From contig NC_088345.1 in the NCBI RefSeq assembly GCF_036884655.1, positions 23,717,001 through 23,781,000 on the forward strand: 64,000 nt of DNA, written 5' to 3'. Position 1 is the first letter of the stretch. Each line of letters starts with the position of its first letter. The notes under the pieces are model-generated. The model was given only the letters and a program-made list of their open reading frames with translations, was not told the origin of the DNA and made no database searches. Origin of the DNA: Musa acuminata AAA Group (taxonomy: Eukaryota; Streptophyta; Magnoliopsida; Zingiberales; Musaceae). Position numbers and translations under genes: made by a program. Positions 21,453 through 34,500 of this stretch are shown in pieces.

Positions 21453-24400
21453 TTTTGTCTCCTTCTGATGATATTTTTTCTTGTGTGTGTCAGGATCTTG
21501 AGTGGGTGATTGACACAGGTGCTTCTTATCATGCTACACCTCGAAGAGAGTATTTTGCTACATACAGGTCTGGAAACTTTAGTGTTGTCAAGATTGGGCA
21601 ACTATGGCACAGCAGACATCATTGACATGGGTGATATCCATTTAAAGACCAACCTTGGCTGCAAGTTGGTACTTAAGGATGTGAGGCATGTGGTTGACTT
21701 GAGGCTGAATTTAATTTCAGTTGGAAGACTAGATGATGAAGAGTATGAAAGCAGATTTCACAGAGGGCAATGGAAGCTCAGTAAGGGTTCTCTTGTTATA
21801 GCTAGTGGAAAGAAATGTCATACTTTATACAGGTTGCAGGCTAAAGCTTATGGTGAGCAATTAAATGCTACAGAGAAAGACTTCAGTATGGAGTTATGGC
21901 ATAGGCGATTGGGACACATGAGCGAGAAGGGGCTGCAAGCTCTTTCCAAGAGAGAGGTATTACCAGATCTCAGAGGTATACATCTGAACCTGTATTGATT
22001 GTTTGGCTGGTAAACAACATAGAGTTTCATTTGCTAGTGCTGCTTTGTCTAGAAAAATGCATGCCTTAGACCGTGTTTATACAGATGTATGTGGTCCTTT
22101 GAGGACAAAAACTCCTAGTAGATCTGTTGATGTTCTTGGTATAAGTGGTGCACTTTATTTTGTCACTTTTATAGATGATTTTTCCAGGAAAGTTTGGGCT
22201 TATGCTTTGAAGACCAAAGATCAGGTTATTAATGTCTTCAAAGAGTTTCATGCTAGGGTTGAAAGGGAGACAGAAAGGAAATTGAAATGTATAAGATTAA
22301 ATAATGGTGGTGAGTATACGGGATTGTTTAATGACTATTGCAGGTCACATGGGATCCAACATGAGATGACAGTTCCTGGTACACCTCAGCATAATGCAAT
22401 TGCAGAGAGGATGAACCGCACCATCATGGAAAAGATCAGATGTATGCTTTCACAGGCCAAGCTACCCAGAAGGTTTTGGGATGAGGCTTTGAGGACTACA
22501 GTTGATGTGATCAACTTATCACCATGTACAGCCCTAGATGGTGATGATGCAGAGCATGTATGGTCAGAGAAAGATGTTTCCTATAGGCATTTGAGAGTAT
22601 TTGGTTGTCGTGCATTTGCACATGTTTCATATAATGAGAGGTCCAAGCTGGATGGTAAGTCTAAAGAATGTATTTTTCTTGGTTACTCACATGATCAGTT
22701 TGGTTATAGGCTTTGGGATCCAGAAAAGCAGAAGGTGTTCAGGAGCAGAGATGTGGTCTTCTTTGAGGATCAAACCTTTGGGGATTTGAAGAAGAAGGCA
22801 CCAGCCAAGACTTCTGTAGAAGGATTAGCAGATTGTGACCTAGTTATTCCTCTAGTATATCAGGGTGATGGGGGAGATGTGCAGGAAAATAGTGTAGAAC
22901 CTGATGTTGATTTACCTGCAGGACATGTTGAGCAAGAAGAAGTAGGAGAGCAAGCTCCCGCAGAACCTCAATTGAGAAGATCTTCTAGACAACGTCAACC
23001 TTCCAGAAGATACTCTACAGATGAGTATGTGATGCTTACTGATGCAGGTGAACCAGAGAGTTACCAGGAAGCAATTGAGAGTGAGCAGAAAGAGAAGTGG
23101 TTAGTTGCTATGTAAGAAGAGATGGATGCTCTTCAGAAGAACCACACTTATGATTTGGTGGTGCTACCAAATGGAATGAAAGCCTTGAAGAACAAGTGGG
23201 TTTTTAGGTTGAAGACTCAAGAATATTGTTCTCAACCAAAGTACAAAGCTAGATTGGTTGTGAAAGGCTTTGGTCAAAAGAAAGGTATTGACTTTGAAGA
23301 GATATTTTCTGTTGTTGTTAAAATGTCTTCTATTCGTGTTGCTCTTGGTATTGCTACTAGCTAGGACTTGGAGGTTGAGCAGTTAGATGTGAAGACAACT
23401 TTCCTTCATGGTGATTTGGAGGAGGAAATTTATATGGAGCAACCAGAAGGCTTCAAAGTCAAAGGTAAAGATAATTTTGTCTGCAAGTTGAAGAAGAGCT
23501 TGTATGGGCTAAAGCAAGCTTTGAGACAGTGGTACAGAAAGTTTGATTCATTTATGACAGAAAATAGATACAAAAGAACAGCTTCAGATCATTGTGTGTA
23601 CATCAAATGGTTTGGTGAGGATTTTATTATTCTCTTACTTTATGTTGATGACATGCTTATTCTTGGGAAAGATATGTCTAAAATTGACAAGTTGAAGAAG
23701 GAATTGAGTGAGTCTTTTGCAATAAAGGACATGGGGCCAACAAAGTAAATACTAGGCATGCAGATTTCTCGTGATAGGAAAAACAAGAAGATTTGGTTGT
23801 CATAGGAGAAATACATCGAGAAGGTATTGGAAAGATTCAGTATGAGCAATGCTAAGCCAGTTGGTTCTCCTCTTACAGGTCACTTCAAGTTGTGCTCAGA
23901 ACAGAGTCCGTCAAGTGATGAGGAGAAGGAGAAAATGCAAAAAGTTCCTTATGCTTCAGCAGTTGGAAGTTTAATGTATGCAATGGTATGTACGAGGCCG
24001 GACATCGCATATGCAGTGGGTGTTACTAGCAGATTTCTTACAAATCCAAGCAAAGAGCACTGGGCAATAGTGAAGTGGATTTTTAGATATCTCAGAGGGA
24101 GCTCTAAGGTTTGTTTAAGCTTTGGAGGTGGACCACCTGTGTTAATAGGTTACACAGATGCAGATATAGCAAGAGATATAGATACGAGAAAGTCTACTTC
24201 AGGTTATGTACTTACTTTTGTAGGGGGAGCTGTGTCATGGCAATCCAGGTTATAAAGGTGTATTGCTCTCTCCACCACAAAAGCAGAATATATTGCTGCT
24301 ATAGAGGTATGCAAAGAAATGTTATGGATGAAAGAATTCTTATAAGAATTAGGGCTGAAACAGGAAAATTATGTGGTGCATTGTGATAGCCAGAGTGCCA

Positions 24401-24606
24401 TCCATTTGTGTAAGAACCCAATGTTTCATTCCAAGTCAAAGCATATAGATGTCAGATACCACTGGATTCGAAATGTATTTGAAGAGAAGCAGTTGCAGCT
24501 TCAGAAAATTCATACAGATGACAACGAAGCAGATATGTTGACGAAGACCTTATCAAAAGAAAGACAGGAGATATGCCGACAGCTGGTCGGCATGGCTTCA
24601 CATTGA
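21392..24606 (+). pseudogene. Copia-B pol: protease, integrase, RT, RNase H with stops and frameshifts
   Basis: Protease DTGASYH is near 21510. The frame then shifts near 21597 into the GAG-pre-integrase domain (LWHRRLGHMSEKGL) and again near 21998 into integrase (22003-23115: YTDVCGPL, FIDDFSRKVWAY, NAIAERMNRT). From there to RNase H the frame is constant, with stops near 23113, 23362, 23746, 23802, 24253 and 24343. The RT active site LLYVDDMLILG is intact near 23640. RNase H motifs (TDADIARDIDTRKSTSGYV, HIDVRYHWIRN) run to the stop after GMASH. A typical Copia polyprotein, not translatable as one chain. Confidence 0.92.
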
Positions 24607-24648
24607 GGAGTCATGGGACAACCTCCCTTATGGGCTGAAGGGGGAGGT

Positions 24649-25252
24649 TATTGGGCTGATGGCCCATATTTAGCCCATGTGGGCTTTATCAGCCCACAGC
24701 CCACACCCCCTCTTAACCTAACCCTAATTAAGATTAGGGGGGGTGTGGTGGCTGCGTTTTAGAGGTAGATTAAAGCTATAAAAAGGCAGCAACGAGGCAG
24801 ATCTTTGGAGCCATGAGATTTCAAAGAGAAGAAGGAGAACAAGGCAGAAAAGGAAGAGAAAGAAAGGGAAGAAGACAAGGACAACGCAGAGAGACTGTTC
24901 ACAATCATCTAGTAGTGTTCTCATCTCAGGTTAGATCAAATCTACAGTAGACTCTTGCTGTGATTACTTGGGGAGGTTTTAGATATTGTGGGCAGTGACG
25001 TGATCCTTGTATCCTAGTTATTCTCTTGTGGTTGTTGCTAGGGTTTTGGGCAAGAGATTAAGATTTGTACATTCATTATTCTCATAGTGGATTATCTCTA
25101 GTTTGCCCTGTGGTTTTTACCCTTCACATTGAAGGGATTTTCCACGTATATCTTGGTGTTCTGTTTGATTGTGTTTTCATTTTATTCCGCTGCGTATTTT
25201 GGTCTTCTAGTATTTGTTCCTATACAAAAATTATTCCTGTTTATATCCCCGT
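24649..25252 (+). repeat. 3' LTR of Copia-B
   Basis: It starts TATTGGGCTGATGGCC after the polypurine tract and ends near atatccccgta. It matches the 5' LTR apart from single-base changes and the absent 31-bp duplication. Confidence 0.88.
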
Positions 25253-25560
25253 AGGTGAACTCGAATGCTTTCCACCAACAATAAGCATATCCCATAATGT
25301 GACGATCCATCATCTCTGCGATTATGACGCCCGTGACCCCAAGCGACGACTATGTACGCATGCCACGAGCGCCATGGTGTCTCCACAGAATCCAATCTGG
25401 TCCAATTACGTACACCCCACTTATTTACGTCGTCGAGATCTAAATTGAACGGTAATGCATCTTTGTGTCATCATTTAATCAATATCCTTTTTTTTAACAT
25501 TATCCAGTGCCGAAAGAATCACCTACTTTCACAATAACATTCTTCTGGGCATTTAATGGA
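25253..25560. other. 3' flank of the glycosyltransferase gene
   Basis: 308 bp between the Copia-B LTR and the glycosyltransferase stop codon. It should include that gene's 3' untranslated region. No other gene is seen. Confidence 0.5.
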
Positions 25561-28500
25561 TCAACCCCTTCTTCTTCCTTCATATCTCTGCTTGAAATCC
25601 ATGAGTTTTGGAGCAAATCTCATCAACCGAACCAAAGAATTTGGCAAGAACTTCCTGGCGAATAAGAAGCAAATCCTCGTGCTCCGGCCATTGTACCTGC
25701 AGGAACTCCCATTCCTCATCCTCTCCAATAATTCGACCGTGACATCCCTTCTCAAAAATCTAGCTGGGTGTGGCCCACCCTTCGACCAGTCAACCCATGT
25801 CAAGCTCCTGTTTGCAGTCCTCCCCGGAAATCTCACACTCACGTGAGTTGCCAAGTAGTGTTCATCAGCAAAGCATGAGGATGTACAGTGTCTCTGGAAG
25901 AGTGGGAAGTACTCGCCATCGGAGATAACCTCGATGGCTAGGCTGCGGTCCACCTCGAACCACTGGGATCCCTTGCGCCATTGCTCCAGCTTCAGCAGTG
26001 GTTTCATCTTCTTCATGTACCTGCCGCGGCCGGTAGGACCTGGTAAATCATATGCCTGAACGTAGATCTTGGTGGAGTTGATTAGGTAGGAGTAAATGGT
26101 GGGGAAGTTGAAGAGAGGAATGCAGGCTTCAGAAAGAAGAACGAAACGCTGGTTTGAGACGTCAAGCAGTGCATTGGCTAAGAGACGACGCTCAGCTTCC
26201 ATCATGTTCATCCCTCCCCATTGTACGGCCTGCGTTAGCCAATCAAACGAACAAGCTAAATGGCACAATTAATGGCAAGTATATTCAGCATATATTCTGA
26301 TATGAAAACAGTGTATCTACCTTAATTATGTCATCTCTTGTTCTCTAAAATCTTCATTCTTGAATAAAATCGTGTACACCAACCTGTATTTCCACCTTTA
26401 TTGATTCATTTGATCAAAAAATTTCCACCTATATTGTTCACTGTTTAGATTGTTTTCCTGAGGTTGGATGCAAATTCTCTCCTAATCAAATGGGGTCGAG
26501 TTATGAAAGAAAAAAAATTTAAGGAAGATGACAAAAATACTAATTTTGTTGGATTCAAATATTCAAGCTTATATTTACAATAATATCCTCTCATATATTT
26601 ATAGAAGAGGAGAGTACAAAACTATATTTACAAAAGATAAAAACTAAAGATTCTCTCAATTTTATAGATAATATCTGGATAATTTTCTAGACATTAACTT
26701 ACGAGAGATTATAAAATTTTCCAAAAAGATTTTGCTTCTTTCAAAATATCAAAGATATTCTTTATCCTTACCAAGGATCTTTCCACTTTTCAAGATGCCC
26801 CACATCTTTCTTCATCCAAGTAGGTCAATCTTTGATTAAATTAAACTTAATTTCAACACTCCCTCTTAAATTTAATATTCCTTCCTTCCATCATACATGT
26901 AAATAACTTGAACTTGGTAAATAGATTAACCGCAAATGATTTAGTGAACATATCGACTAAGTCTTAAGTCTTGATATGAATGAGTTCAACTTTATTTACC
27001 TTCATATGCTCGAAGTAAAATTTCAAGTTAATATGTTACCGCCTTTTATGATGCATTAGGTTCTTTGCTAGTGCTGATTTGTTTATCTATGTAAATTTGT
27101 GTTATTTTTTGTTTGATATGTATCATCTTTAGTAAGCTTCTTAATTCTATAGCATGACACAATATAAAGATGTCAGTAATATATTCGACTTCACAAGTTG
27201 AGAGTGTCATAATTCGTTGCTTTTTGGATATCTAAATGATTATAGTATCTCCCATATAAAATATAAATCCATATATTCTCCTTCTATCATTAATATCTTC
27301 TCCTCAATTACTATCAGAATATCTAAGAAGTTTAAAATTGTTAGAAGTTGAATAGATTAAACCATTAGAGAGAGTGCATTTAATATAATGCAAAATCCTT
27401 TTAGTAGCCTTCTAATTGGTTGATTTAGGCTCCTTCATGAATTGGTTCATCAATTGAGCGCCATATAGAGTATCTAATCTTATACATATCAAATATCTTA
27501 AGCTTTTAACCAAGCTCTTATAAAGAATTGCATCTATTGCTTTTCCATCATAATTCTTTAATAGCTTCATACCATAATTTATCGGTGTGCTAATTGGATT
27601 GTAATTGTCCATCTTGAATGCTTTGAGAACTTATCTTGGATATACCTCTTGTGATATAAAGATATGATCTTTGTTTGGTTTCATTTCTATGCTAAGGAAA
27701 TAGGACATCAATCCCATATCACTTATATCAAACTTCTTTATGATAGCTTGCTTGAAGTCTTAGAATATATGAGGATTATTCTTGGTAAAGATTAGATCAT
27801 ATATATACAAACAAATATGTAGCATACTTCCATCATTTACTTTATTTAATGTAGAAGGAGTATTCATACGGATATTACGTGAAACCATTAGCTTTAAAGG
27901 AAACATCAATTCTAGCATTGCAAACCCTTGGAACTTGTTTGAAGCAATATAAAATTATATTTTCTCAATATATTTTATTGGTTGTTTAATATAAACTTAT
28001 TTTCAAGAAAACCATTTAGAAAAACAGACATCTAATTGATAAATTTATCATTTATTTTGAGCGACTAAAAAGATAATTAATCTAATAATTTTCTTTCAAG
28101 AAATAGGAGCAAATATCTTATAATAGTTTATACCCATTTTTTGCTCATATTATTTTGCCACTAATCTTGTTTTATATCTTTTAATTTCTCTTTGAGTATT
28201 ATATCATTTTTACTTATATCATTTTGCCACTTTGAAAACCCATCTGACTCCTCTGGGTTCATGATATTTATGTAAAGTTATGATATCTCATATTTACTTT
28301 GTCTTGGTCTTCATCTTACACCTCCTCTATATTTATGCTCTAATTTCATACTCCATCTTTACGAAACTCTACAACTCTACTCATATGCACTTTGTGTTCT
28401 TTTGAATCAAATAACTTATAAGCCTTAGATCGGGTATTATAGCCAATGAAATTATATTTGAAACTTTTGTCATACAATTTTGTTCTTCTTTGATCTTAAA

Positions 28501-31500
28501 CATGAGCATAAGCAATATATCCAAAAATTCTTAAGTGAGAGGTGTTAAGATTTTTACTACTGCAAGCCTTTTGTGGTGTCATGTCTTCCATACTAGTTAT
28601 TTGATATCTATTGAGGTAGACCACACATTCAAAAACTTTACCTTAAAACTCTTTTGGTATCTTCTTGCTAGCACTCTTTTGGCATATTCTTGCTAGCATG
28701 CTTCTAGCCATATTGAGAATAGTTTGATTCTTCCTCTCCATCATACCATTTGTTAAGGAAAATAAAGTGCTATCAATAGTCTTTGAATGCCACTTGCTTT
28801 ACAAAAGCTTTTAAACTCCTTTGTGATGTGAATTCTCCTCCGTGGTCTTATCATAAGGTTTTGATGGTGTAACCACTTTAGTTCTCTACTTATGCTTTGA
28901 GCTTCTTAAATGATTCAAAAGTTTCTGATTTCTCCTTTAGGAAATAAACTCATATTTTTCTACTAAAATCGCCAATGAATGTTAGAAAATAACGATGCTC
29001 ACCATAAGATGTTAGAGATATTGGTCCATATAGATCAGTATAGATTAGCTCAAGAGGTCTCTTTGATGACAGGTCAACTTATTTGGAAAGCTCTTCTTTG
29101 ATTGCTTATCAAGAATACATACATTATAAAATTGACTTAGAGAGTTGCATGTAATAATCCTTCTACGATCCTTTTGTTTGATAATAAATTGTGTGCACCA
29201 AAGTTGAGATGTCAAAACTTCAAGTGTCATATCTAAAATCTATCTTTCAAGCTAGCATTCAAGCATTTCTCATTAACATGCTTTATGTTCAATAAGATTA
29301 ATTTGTTTTTAGTCAATTAGAGAGCAAATCTTCATACTTTGATTTCTCCGTGTGAGAGTTTTATTTTCCATATGCACATTATATCCTTTTTCTAAAAGTT
29401 ATCTCAAAATTAAAATATTTATCTTTATATTGAGCACATAATAAATGTTAGAAATAAAAAAATAATTTTTATTTTTAGCTGGCATAAGGATTCTATCTTT
29501 CCTCTTCACTTCTACTTCTAATAAGTCTCCAAAAAGAATTTGTCAGTTAACTTCTTCATTTATCTCCATGAACATATATTTGTGTTCAGATTTGTGATTG
29601 CTTGCTCTACTATCCAAATACCAAAGGTCTTCATTGTGAAAGTCTTTCTCTTTTTGTACTAACAATAATATGGAAGTATCCTTTTTTTCATCCTTTTTCA
29701 TATAGTTAGCTTTCTCATTAACCTGGTTAGAATCATTATACCAACATTCTAATAAATAATGACCAATTTTGTTGCAAGTATCATAATGAACTTTAGATTT
29801 GTTATACATTCTTCCTCTTGAAGAGCTATCTCTTCCTCCTCCTTTCTTGAGGTATTGTTTGTCATCATTATTGTGTTATGTTTATCCAGTGCCTCTGTTA
29901 TAGCCATGACCATGACCTCTCTAGATTCTTTCTCCTTTAGCTTCTTAATTCTTGTCTTTGGGAGAAAACTTGTTTTGAAGAGCTTGCTTCATTTGTTCTT
30001 GTTTCTTCTTTTATATTCTTTATTTATGAGCTTGTAATGATCTTATAAGTTTATCAATGGTCATGGCTTCAAGATTCTTTGATTCTTCAATTGCCACCAC
30101 AATATAGTCAAACTTTATATCTAAGGATCTTAAGATTTTCTTCACCACTCGATTATCTTATAATATTTCCTTATTTCTTCTTAGTTAGTTGATAATGACT
30201 AATACTTTTATGAAATACTTTGAGATAGACTTCATCTTCTTCATTTTCAATGCTTCAAACTCACTCAGAGTTTCAAATCATACCTTCTTCGCCTTCTCCA
30301 TTTCTTTATAGGAATTTTGAAGGATCTCCCATGCTTGCTTGGAGTTGGTGATGATGGCGACCTTTCCTCCTTCATCAAGTCATTGATAAATTAAGAAGAG
30401 AGTTTTCTTCTCTCTTTTTCATCTCTCAAGGAGTCCTTTTGGTTCGTTACGAGTATAGCTTCATCTTGGGGCTCATTCTACCCCTTCTCTACTCTCTTCC
30501 ACACATCTTGTGATTCAAGCATGGCCTTCATTTGTATGCTCTAATTTTTATAATTATTGATTAGATGAGATATAGGGAATGATATGTTGATTGTTGTCTT
30601 AGATAATATTACTATGGTACCACATTGTTAAAAATGTGATGGAGTTATGAACAAAGAATAGTTGAAGAAAAAGACAAAATGTTAACTTCATTGGGTTCAA
30701 ATGTTCAAACATACTCACAATGAAATTCTCTCATCTATATATAAGAGATAAGAGTAATGAGAGTACAAGTCTAGATTTATAAAATATAAAAACTAAGGAT
30801 TTCCTCAATTTTCTAGATGATATCTTTTCTAAGATATCTTGATAACTTCTTACACATATAAATTTTTAAGGGATTATAATATCTTCTAAGAGGATCTAAC
30901 ATTCTTCTAAAATATCTAAAATATTCTTCATCTTTCTAAGGGATCTAGGTACTTTTCAAGATATCTAAAATCGTTTTTCATCTAAGGTAATCAAGTAGAA
31001 TCATCTTCAATTAAATTTAATTTAATTTTAATAGTCTCAATGTAAAGCGGTCGAATGTTTCCAAATTGTGTAAGCTAGAAAAGAAAGATAAAAGAGAAAT
31101 TAGATATTCAATTATATATGGGTTCATTGCCTCTAAGTTCAATTATGGTGTAGAGGTTGTGAGATGTTGTACAAGTTCAACAATTTAGTTGTACTTGAGC
31201 AATATGTCATTATATAATTTGATAAGATTTAACTTTGTTAAATTCAAATCATTAGCCCAAAATATTTACGTCCAAGTTTATAATAATACATCATCAAATC
31301 CTAATCATTTTGTTAGTGAAAAATATCATTAAGGTTTTGGTCAGCTTGGCATAGTCTGGACCTGCGTAGGGTTGTTTGAGATGTCTTCAGATAGAAACAT
31401 TGAACTCTTTAGGTGTCCACTAAAACGAAGACTAAGATTGGGAGAGGTTTTCCGACCAACTCCATTTGATACTCAAGTTAGTAATCCAAGGTATATAAGT

Positions 31501-34500
31501 GCGAATATGAATAGTTAAAAGAATTCTCCCTTTCTTTGTATTAAAGTAAGCTTTTATACCTGATTGTAAAGAGTACGAAGGAAACTTGTGATTATCTTTC
31601 ATGTCATAAATGGTGAGAAGGAAGCTTATAATTTCCTTTCTCATTATAAATGGTGAGAAGAAAGCTTTTGATTATCTTTCTAATTATAAATGATAAAAAG
31701 AAAGCTTCATCTTCTCCTTCCTCATTGGGCATCATGTGATTGTGAGCATTATGGTTTTTTTCTCATTACAATGTATCCCCAATCTTTTGTCAACCCCCGA
31801 TGGCATGCTTCGGGGCTTTTTCGAAAAGGGCTCAAAGTGTAATGTTTAATTCATTTGACATGTGAGCATTATGGTTTTTTTCTTGCAGGTTGGGTCTTCT
31901 TGACGTATGCACCTTAGACACATTTTTATTTTTTGCTTATACTATAACAAATTTCTCTTTATATGAGTCGGATTTTCTTAACTCACATGTCTCAAGTATA
32001 TTTTACCTTAAGCCTCCCCCGTAGTGGATTTCTCCTCGTACTAGTTAGGTTTTCCTAACTAACGTGTCTCAAGCATATTTTATTTTATGCCTCTGTCATA
32101 ATGGATTTCTCTTTATGCAAGTTGAGTTTTCTCAACCCATGCGCCTCAAGCATATTTTATCTTGTACCTCTATCGTGGTGGATTTCTCTTTATGTAGGTT
32201 AGGTTTTTTTAACTCATGTGCCTCGGGCACATTTTATTTTGTATATCCATCATGGCTGATCTCTCTTTATGTGGGTTAGATTTTCTCAACTTATGCGTCT
32301 TGGGCACATTTTATCTTGCGCCTTTATCGTGATGAATTTCTCTTTATATAGGTCAGATTTTTCTAACTCATATATCTCAGGTACATTTTATCTTATGCCT
32401 CTATTGTGGTGGATTTCTTTTATATAGGTCAGATTTTTCTGACTCATGTGCCTCGAGTATATTTTTATCATGTGCCTTCGTTATGATAGATTTCTCTTTA
32501 TGTGAGTTGAGTTTTTTCGACTCATACACCTCGGGCATATCTTATTTTGTGCCTCTGCCATGGTGGATTTCTCTTTACATAGGTCGGGTTTTTCTGACAC
32601 ATGCATCTCGGGCATATTTTATTTTATGCTCTATCATGACAAATTTCTCTTTACGCAGGTTGGGTTTTCTCGACTCGTGTGCCTTCAGTATATTTTATCT
32701 TATGCTTTCATCATAGTAGATTTCTCTTTACATGGATCGAGTTTTCCTAACTCTTATGCCTTGAGCATATTTTATCTTATGCATCTATTGTGGTAAATTT
32801 TTTTTTATGCCGATCAAGTTTTCTCGATTCACATGTCTCAAGCATATTTTTACATGTGCCTTCATCATGGTAGATTTCTCTTTATGTGAGTTAGATTTTT
32901 CTAACTCACATACCTTGAGCACATTTTATCTTGTACCTTCATTGTAGTAGATTTCTACTATGTGAGTTAAGTTTTCTTGACTTATATGTCTCGTGCACAT
33001 TTTATTTTGTGTCTCCTATAATTTTTAAGTCTTTCATCTAGTATATTCTGAATCTTTCGTTCGATATGTTTTGAATATTTTATCCAGTATTTTTTGAATC
33101 TTTTATACAACACTTTTTGAATTCTTAATTCACTAGCATCCCTTTGGAAGTATCCCAAAAGGACACTTGTCTCAATTATGGGAGGAGAGAGATTGGCTTC
33201 CTCCTTATAAATCCTCTTTCACTTTATGGGTGAGGCTCATTCTTCCATTTGAGCCTCTAGAGCCTCCTTAGAAATCTTCTTTGCTTTATTCTAGTTTCTA
33301 GTAGGGTGAATTAGTTATTGAGTCTCTCATAGACTCAACATCGATTCAGCAACATATTGGTCTTCTACTCTATCTCCTTAGGTTACGATGTCTCTCTATT
33401 CTTATATAAGTTCCTCTTAATATACTAGCTATCAGATTGTCACACACTTGGTTGATTTTTCCTAAGTTGTGCGACATTCTTGCATGTTTGTCCACAAAAG
33501 TTAGCCTCCCAAAAACCTCATATGGTTCCTTAGGACATATAAAAGAGAAAATGAGTTAGTAAAAGCATTTCACTTGAGATCCATAAGCAATCATTTCAAT
33601 AAACACTTTATAGCCAATGCAAATTACAAGCAGACTTCACAAGCTCTAAATAGTTACATAATAAAGGGTCCAAAATGATTCACTGTAGACCAAAATCTTA
33701 ACAAGTGCCTATATGATATAATCTTTATTTGTAAGCCTAAGATGATTACCAAAACTAAAGAAAATGGGGCTGCTAAGCTTACTATCAGCCCTTTACTTGC
33801 TATGCAAAGCATGAGCAAAATCGAAAGACACAGATATACATGAGCATTACATCAAACATCTTATTTATAGTTTTATCCATGACAAGATGGCCGAGGTTTA
33901 CGCTTCAACTTTAGGCAGCCTAAGGATAGAGGAAATCTCAACCTTCCTTTCATTAGAAGAGATAGTTCGCGTGAACTCGAAAGTTCTTCGAGACTTAGAG
34001 TCCATGAAAAGCTTGCATGATTGTGATTTAGTGGCGAGTGCATCACATCTGGATCATCTGCGAGTTAAGTATTACATTCTTATTGAGTTCAACTTGCAAG
34101 TCCTTTGACTCGATCAACGTTTGTTCAATCCCGCATCGCGGGCCTCATTGCTTGTTCCATGATGCCCTAGAGGTGGGACTTTGTCTTTCTCTTTATCTGA
34201 TGATAGTTTCTTGTCTACAATAGTGAAAGATATTATTTTCTCATATGATGCCCAACTCATGGTGCAACCTAATAGTGTTTATCGGAGAATATTGGCATGC
34301 TGACATTACTCCGACCTGCAAGCTTTTTACAGCTTATTTTTGACTATGTAGGGGAAAAAGTGACTACTACATAGTTGTTTAGGGCAGCTTTAAAATTAGT
34401 GGAGCCCCTTCCAACCATAAGAGTTGGAAGGAGTGCTTCTTTTTCATAGGTCTGGGTTGAGTTTAGGGGTTTAATCTCACCTAGTTGGTGCATTGCACAA

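Larger units (their letters stand above)
19945..25252 (+). mobile_element. Copia family B retrotransposon, near full length, inactive
   Basis: 5.3 kb with two LTRs (19945-20580 and 24649-25252), a Met-tRNA primer-binding site, a gag-protease-integrase-RT-RNaseH order (Copia) and a polypurine tract gaagggggagg just before the 3' LTR. The LTRs are close in sequence apart from a 31-bp tandem duplication in the left one. The polyprotein is broken by frameshifts and in-frame stops. No clear target-site duplication is seen at the ends I chose. It separates the receptor-kinase promoter from the 3' end of the glycosyltransferase gene. Confidence 0.93.
26482..31033 (-). mobile_element. Copia family C retrotransposon, full length but heavily decayed
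   Basis: Direct repeats of about 377 and 408 bp (26482-26858 and 30626-31033) share words such as gagttatga, gagagtacaa and cttttcaagat. On the minus strand, the primer-binding site TGGTACCATAGT lies inside the 5' LTR and the polypurine tract aagagggag precedes the 3' LTR. The interior is AT-rich and full of stops but still shows gag, protease and RT motifs in Copia order. LTR divergence is visibly large, so this is an old insertion in the intron. Confidence 0.8.

Noticed and set aside
19921..25290. Inverted words ggaaagc and gctttcc outside the two ends of Copia-B as a possible target duplication
   Set aside because: They are inverted, not direct, and not adjacent to the LTR ends, so chance is likelier.
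25556..25846. Plus-strand frame overlapping glycosyltransferase exon 2
   Set aside because: Antisense shadow of the conserved exon. The minus-strand reading has all family motifs.
31951..33016. Possible tandem small-RNA or tRNA gene cluster
   Set aside because: Units lack A and B boxes and cloverleaf features. The dyads are simple T-loop hairpins in a degenerate array.
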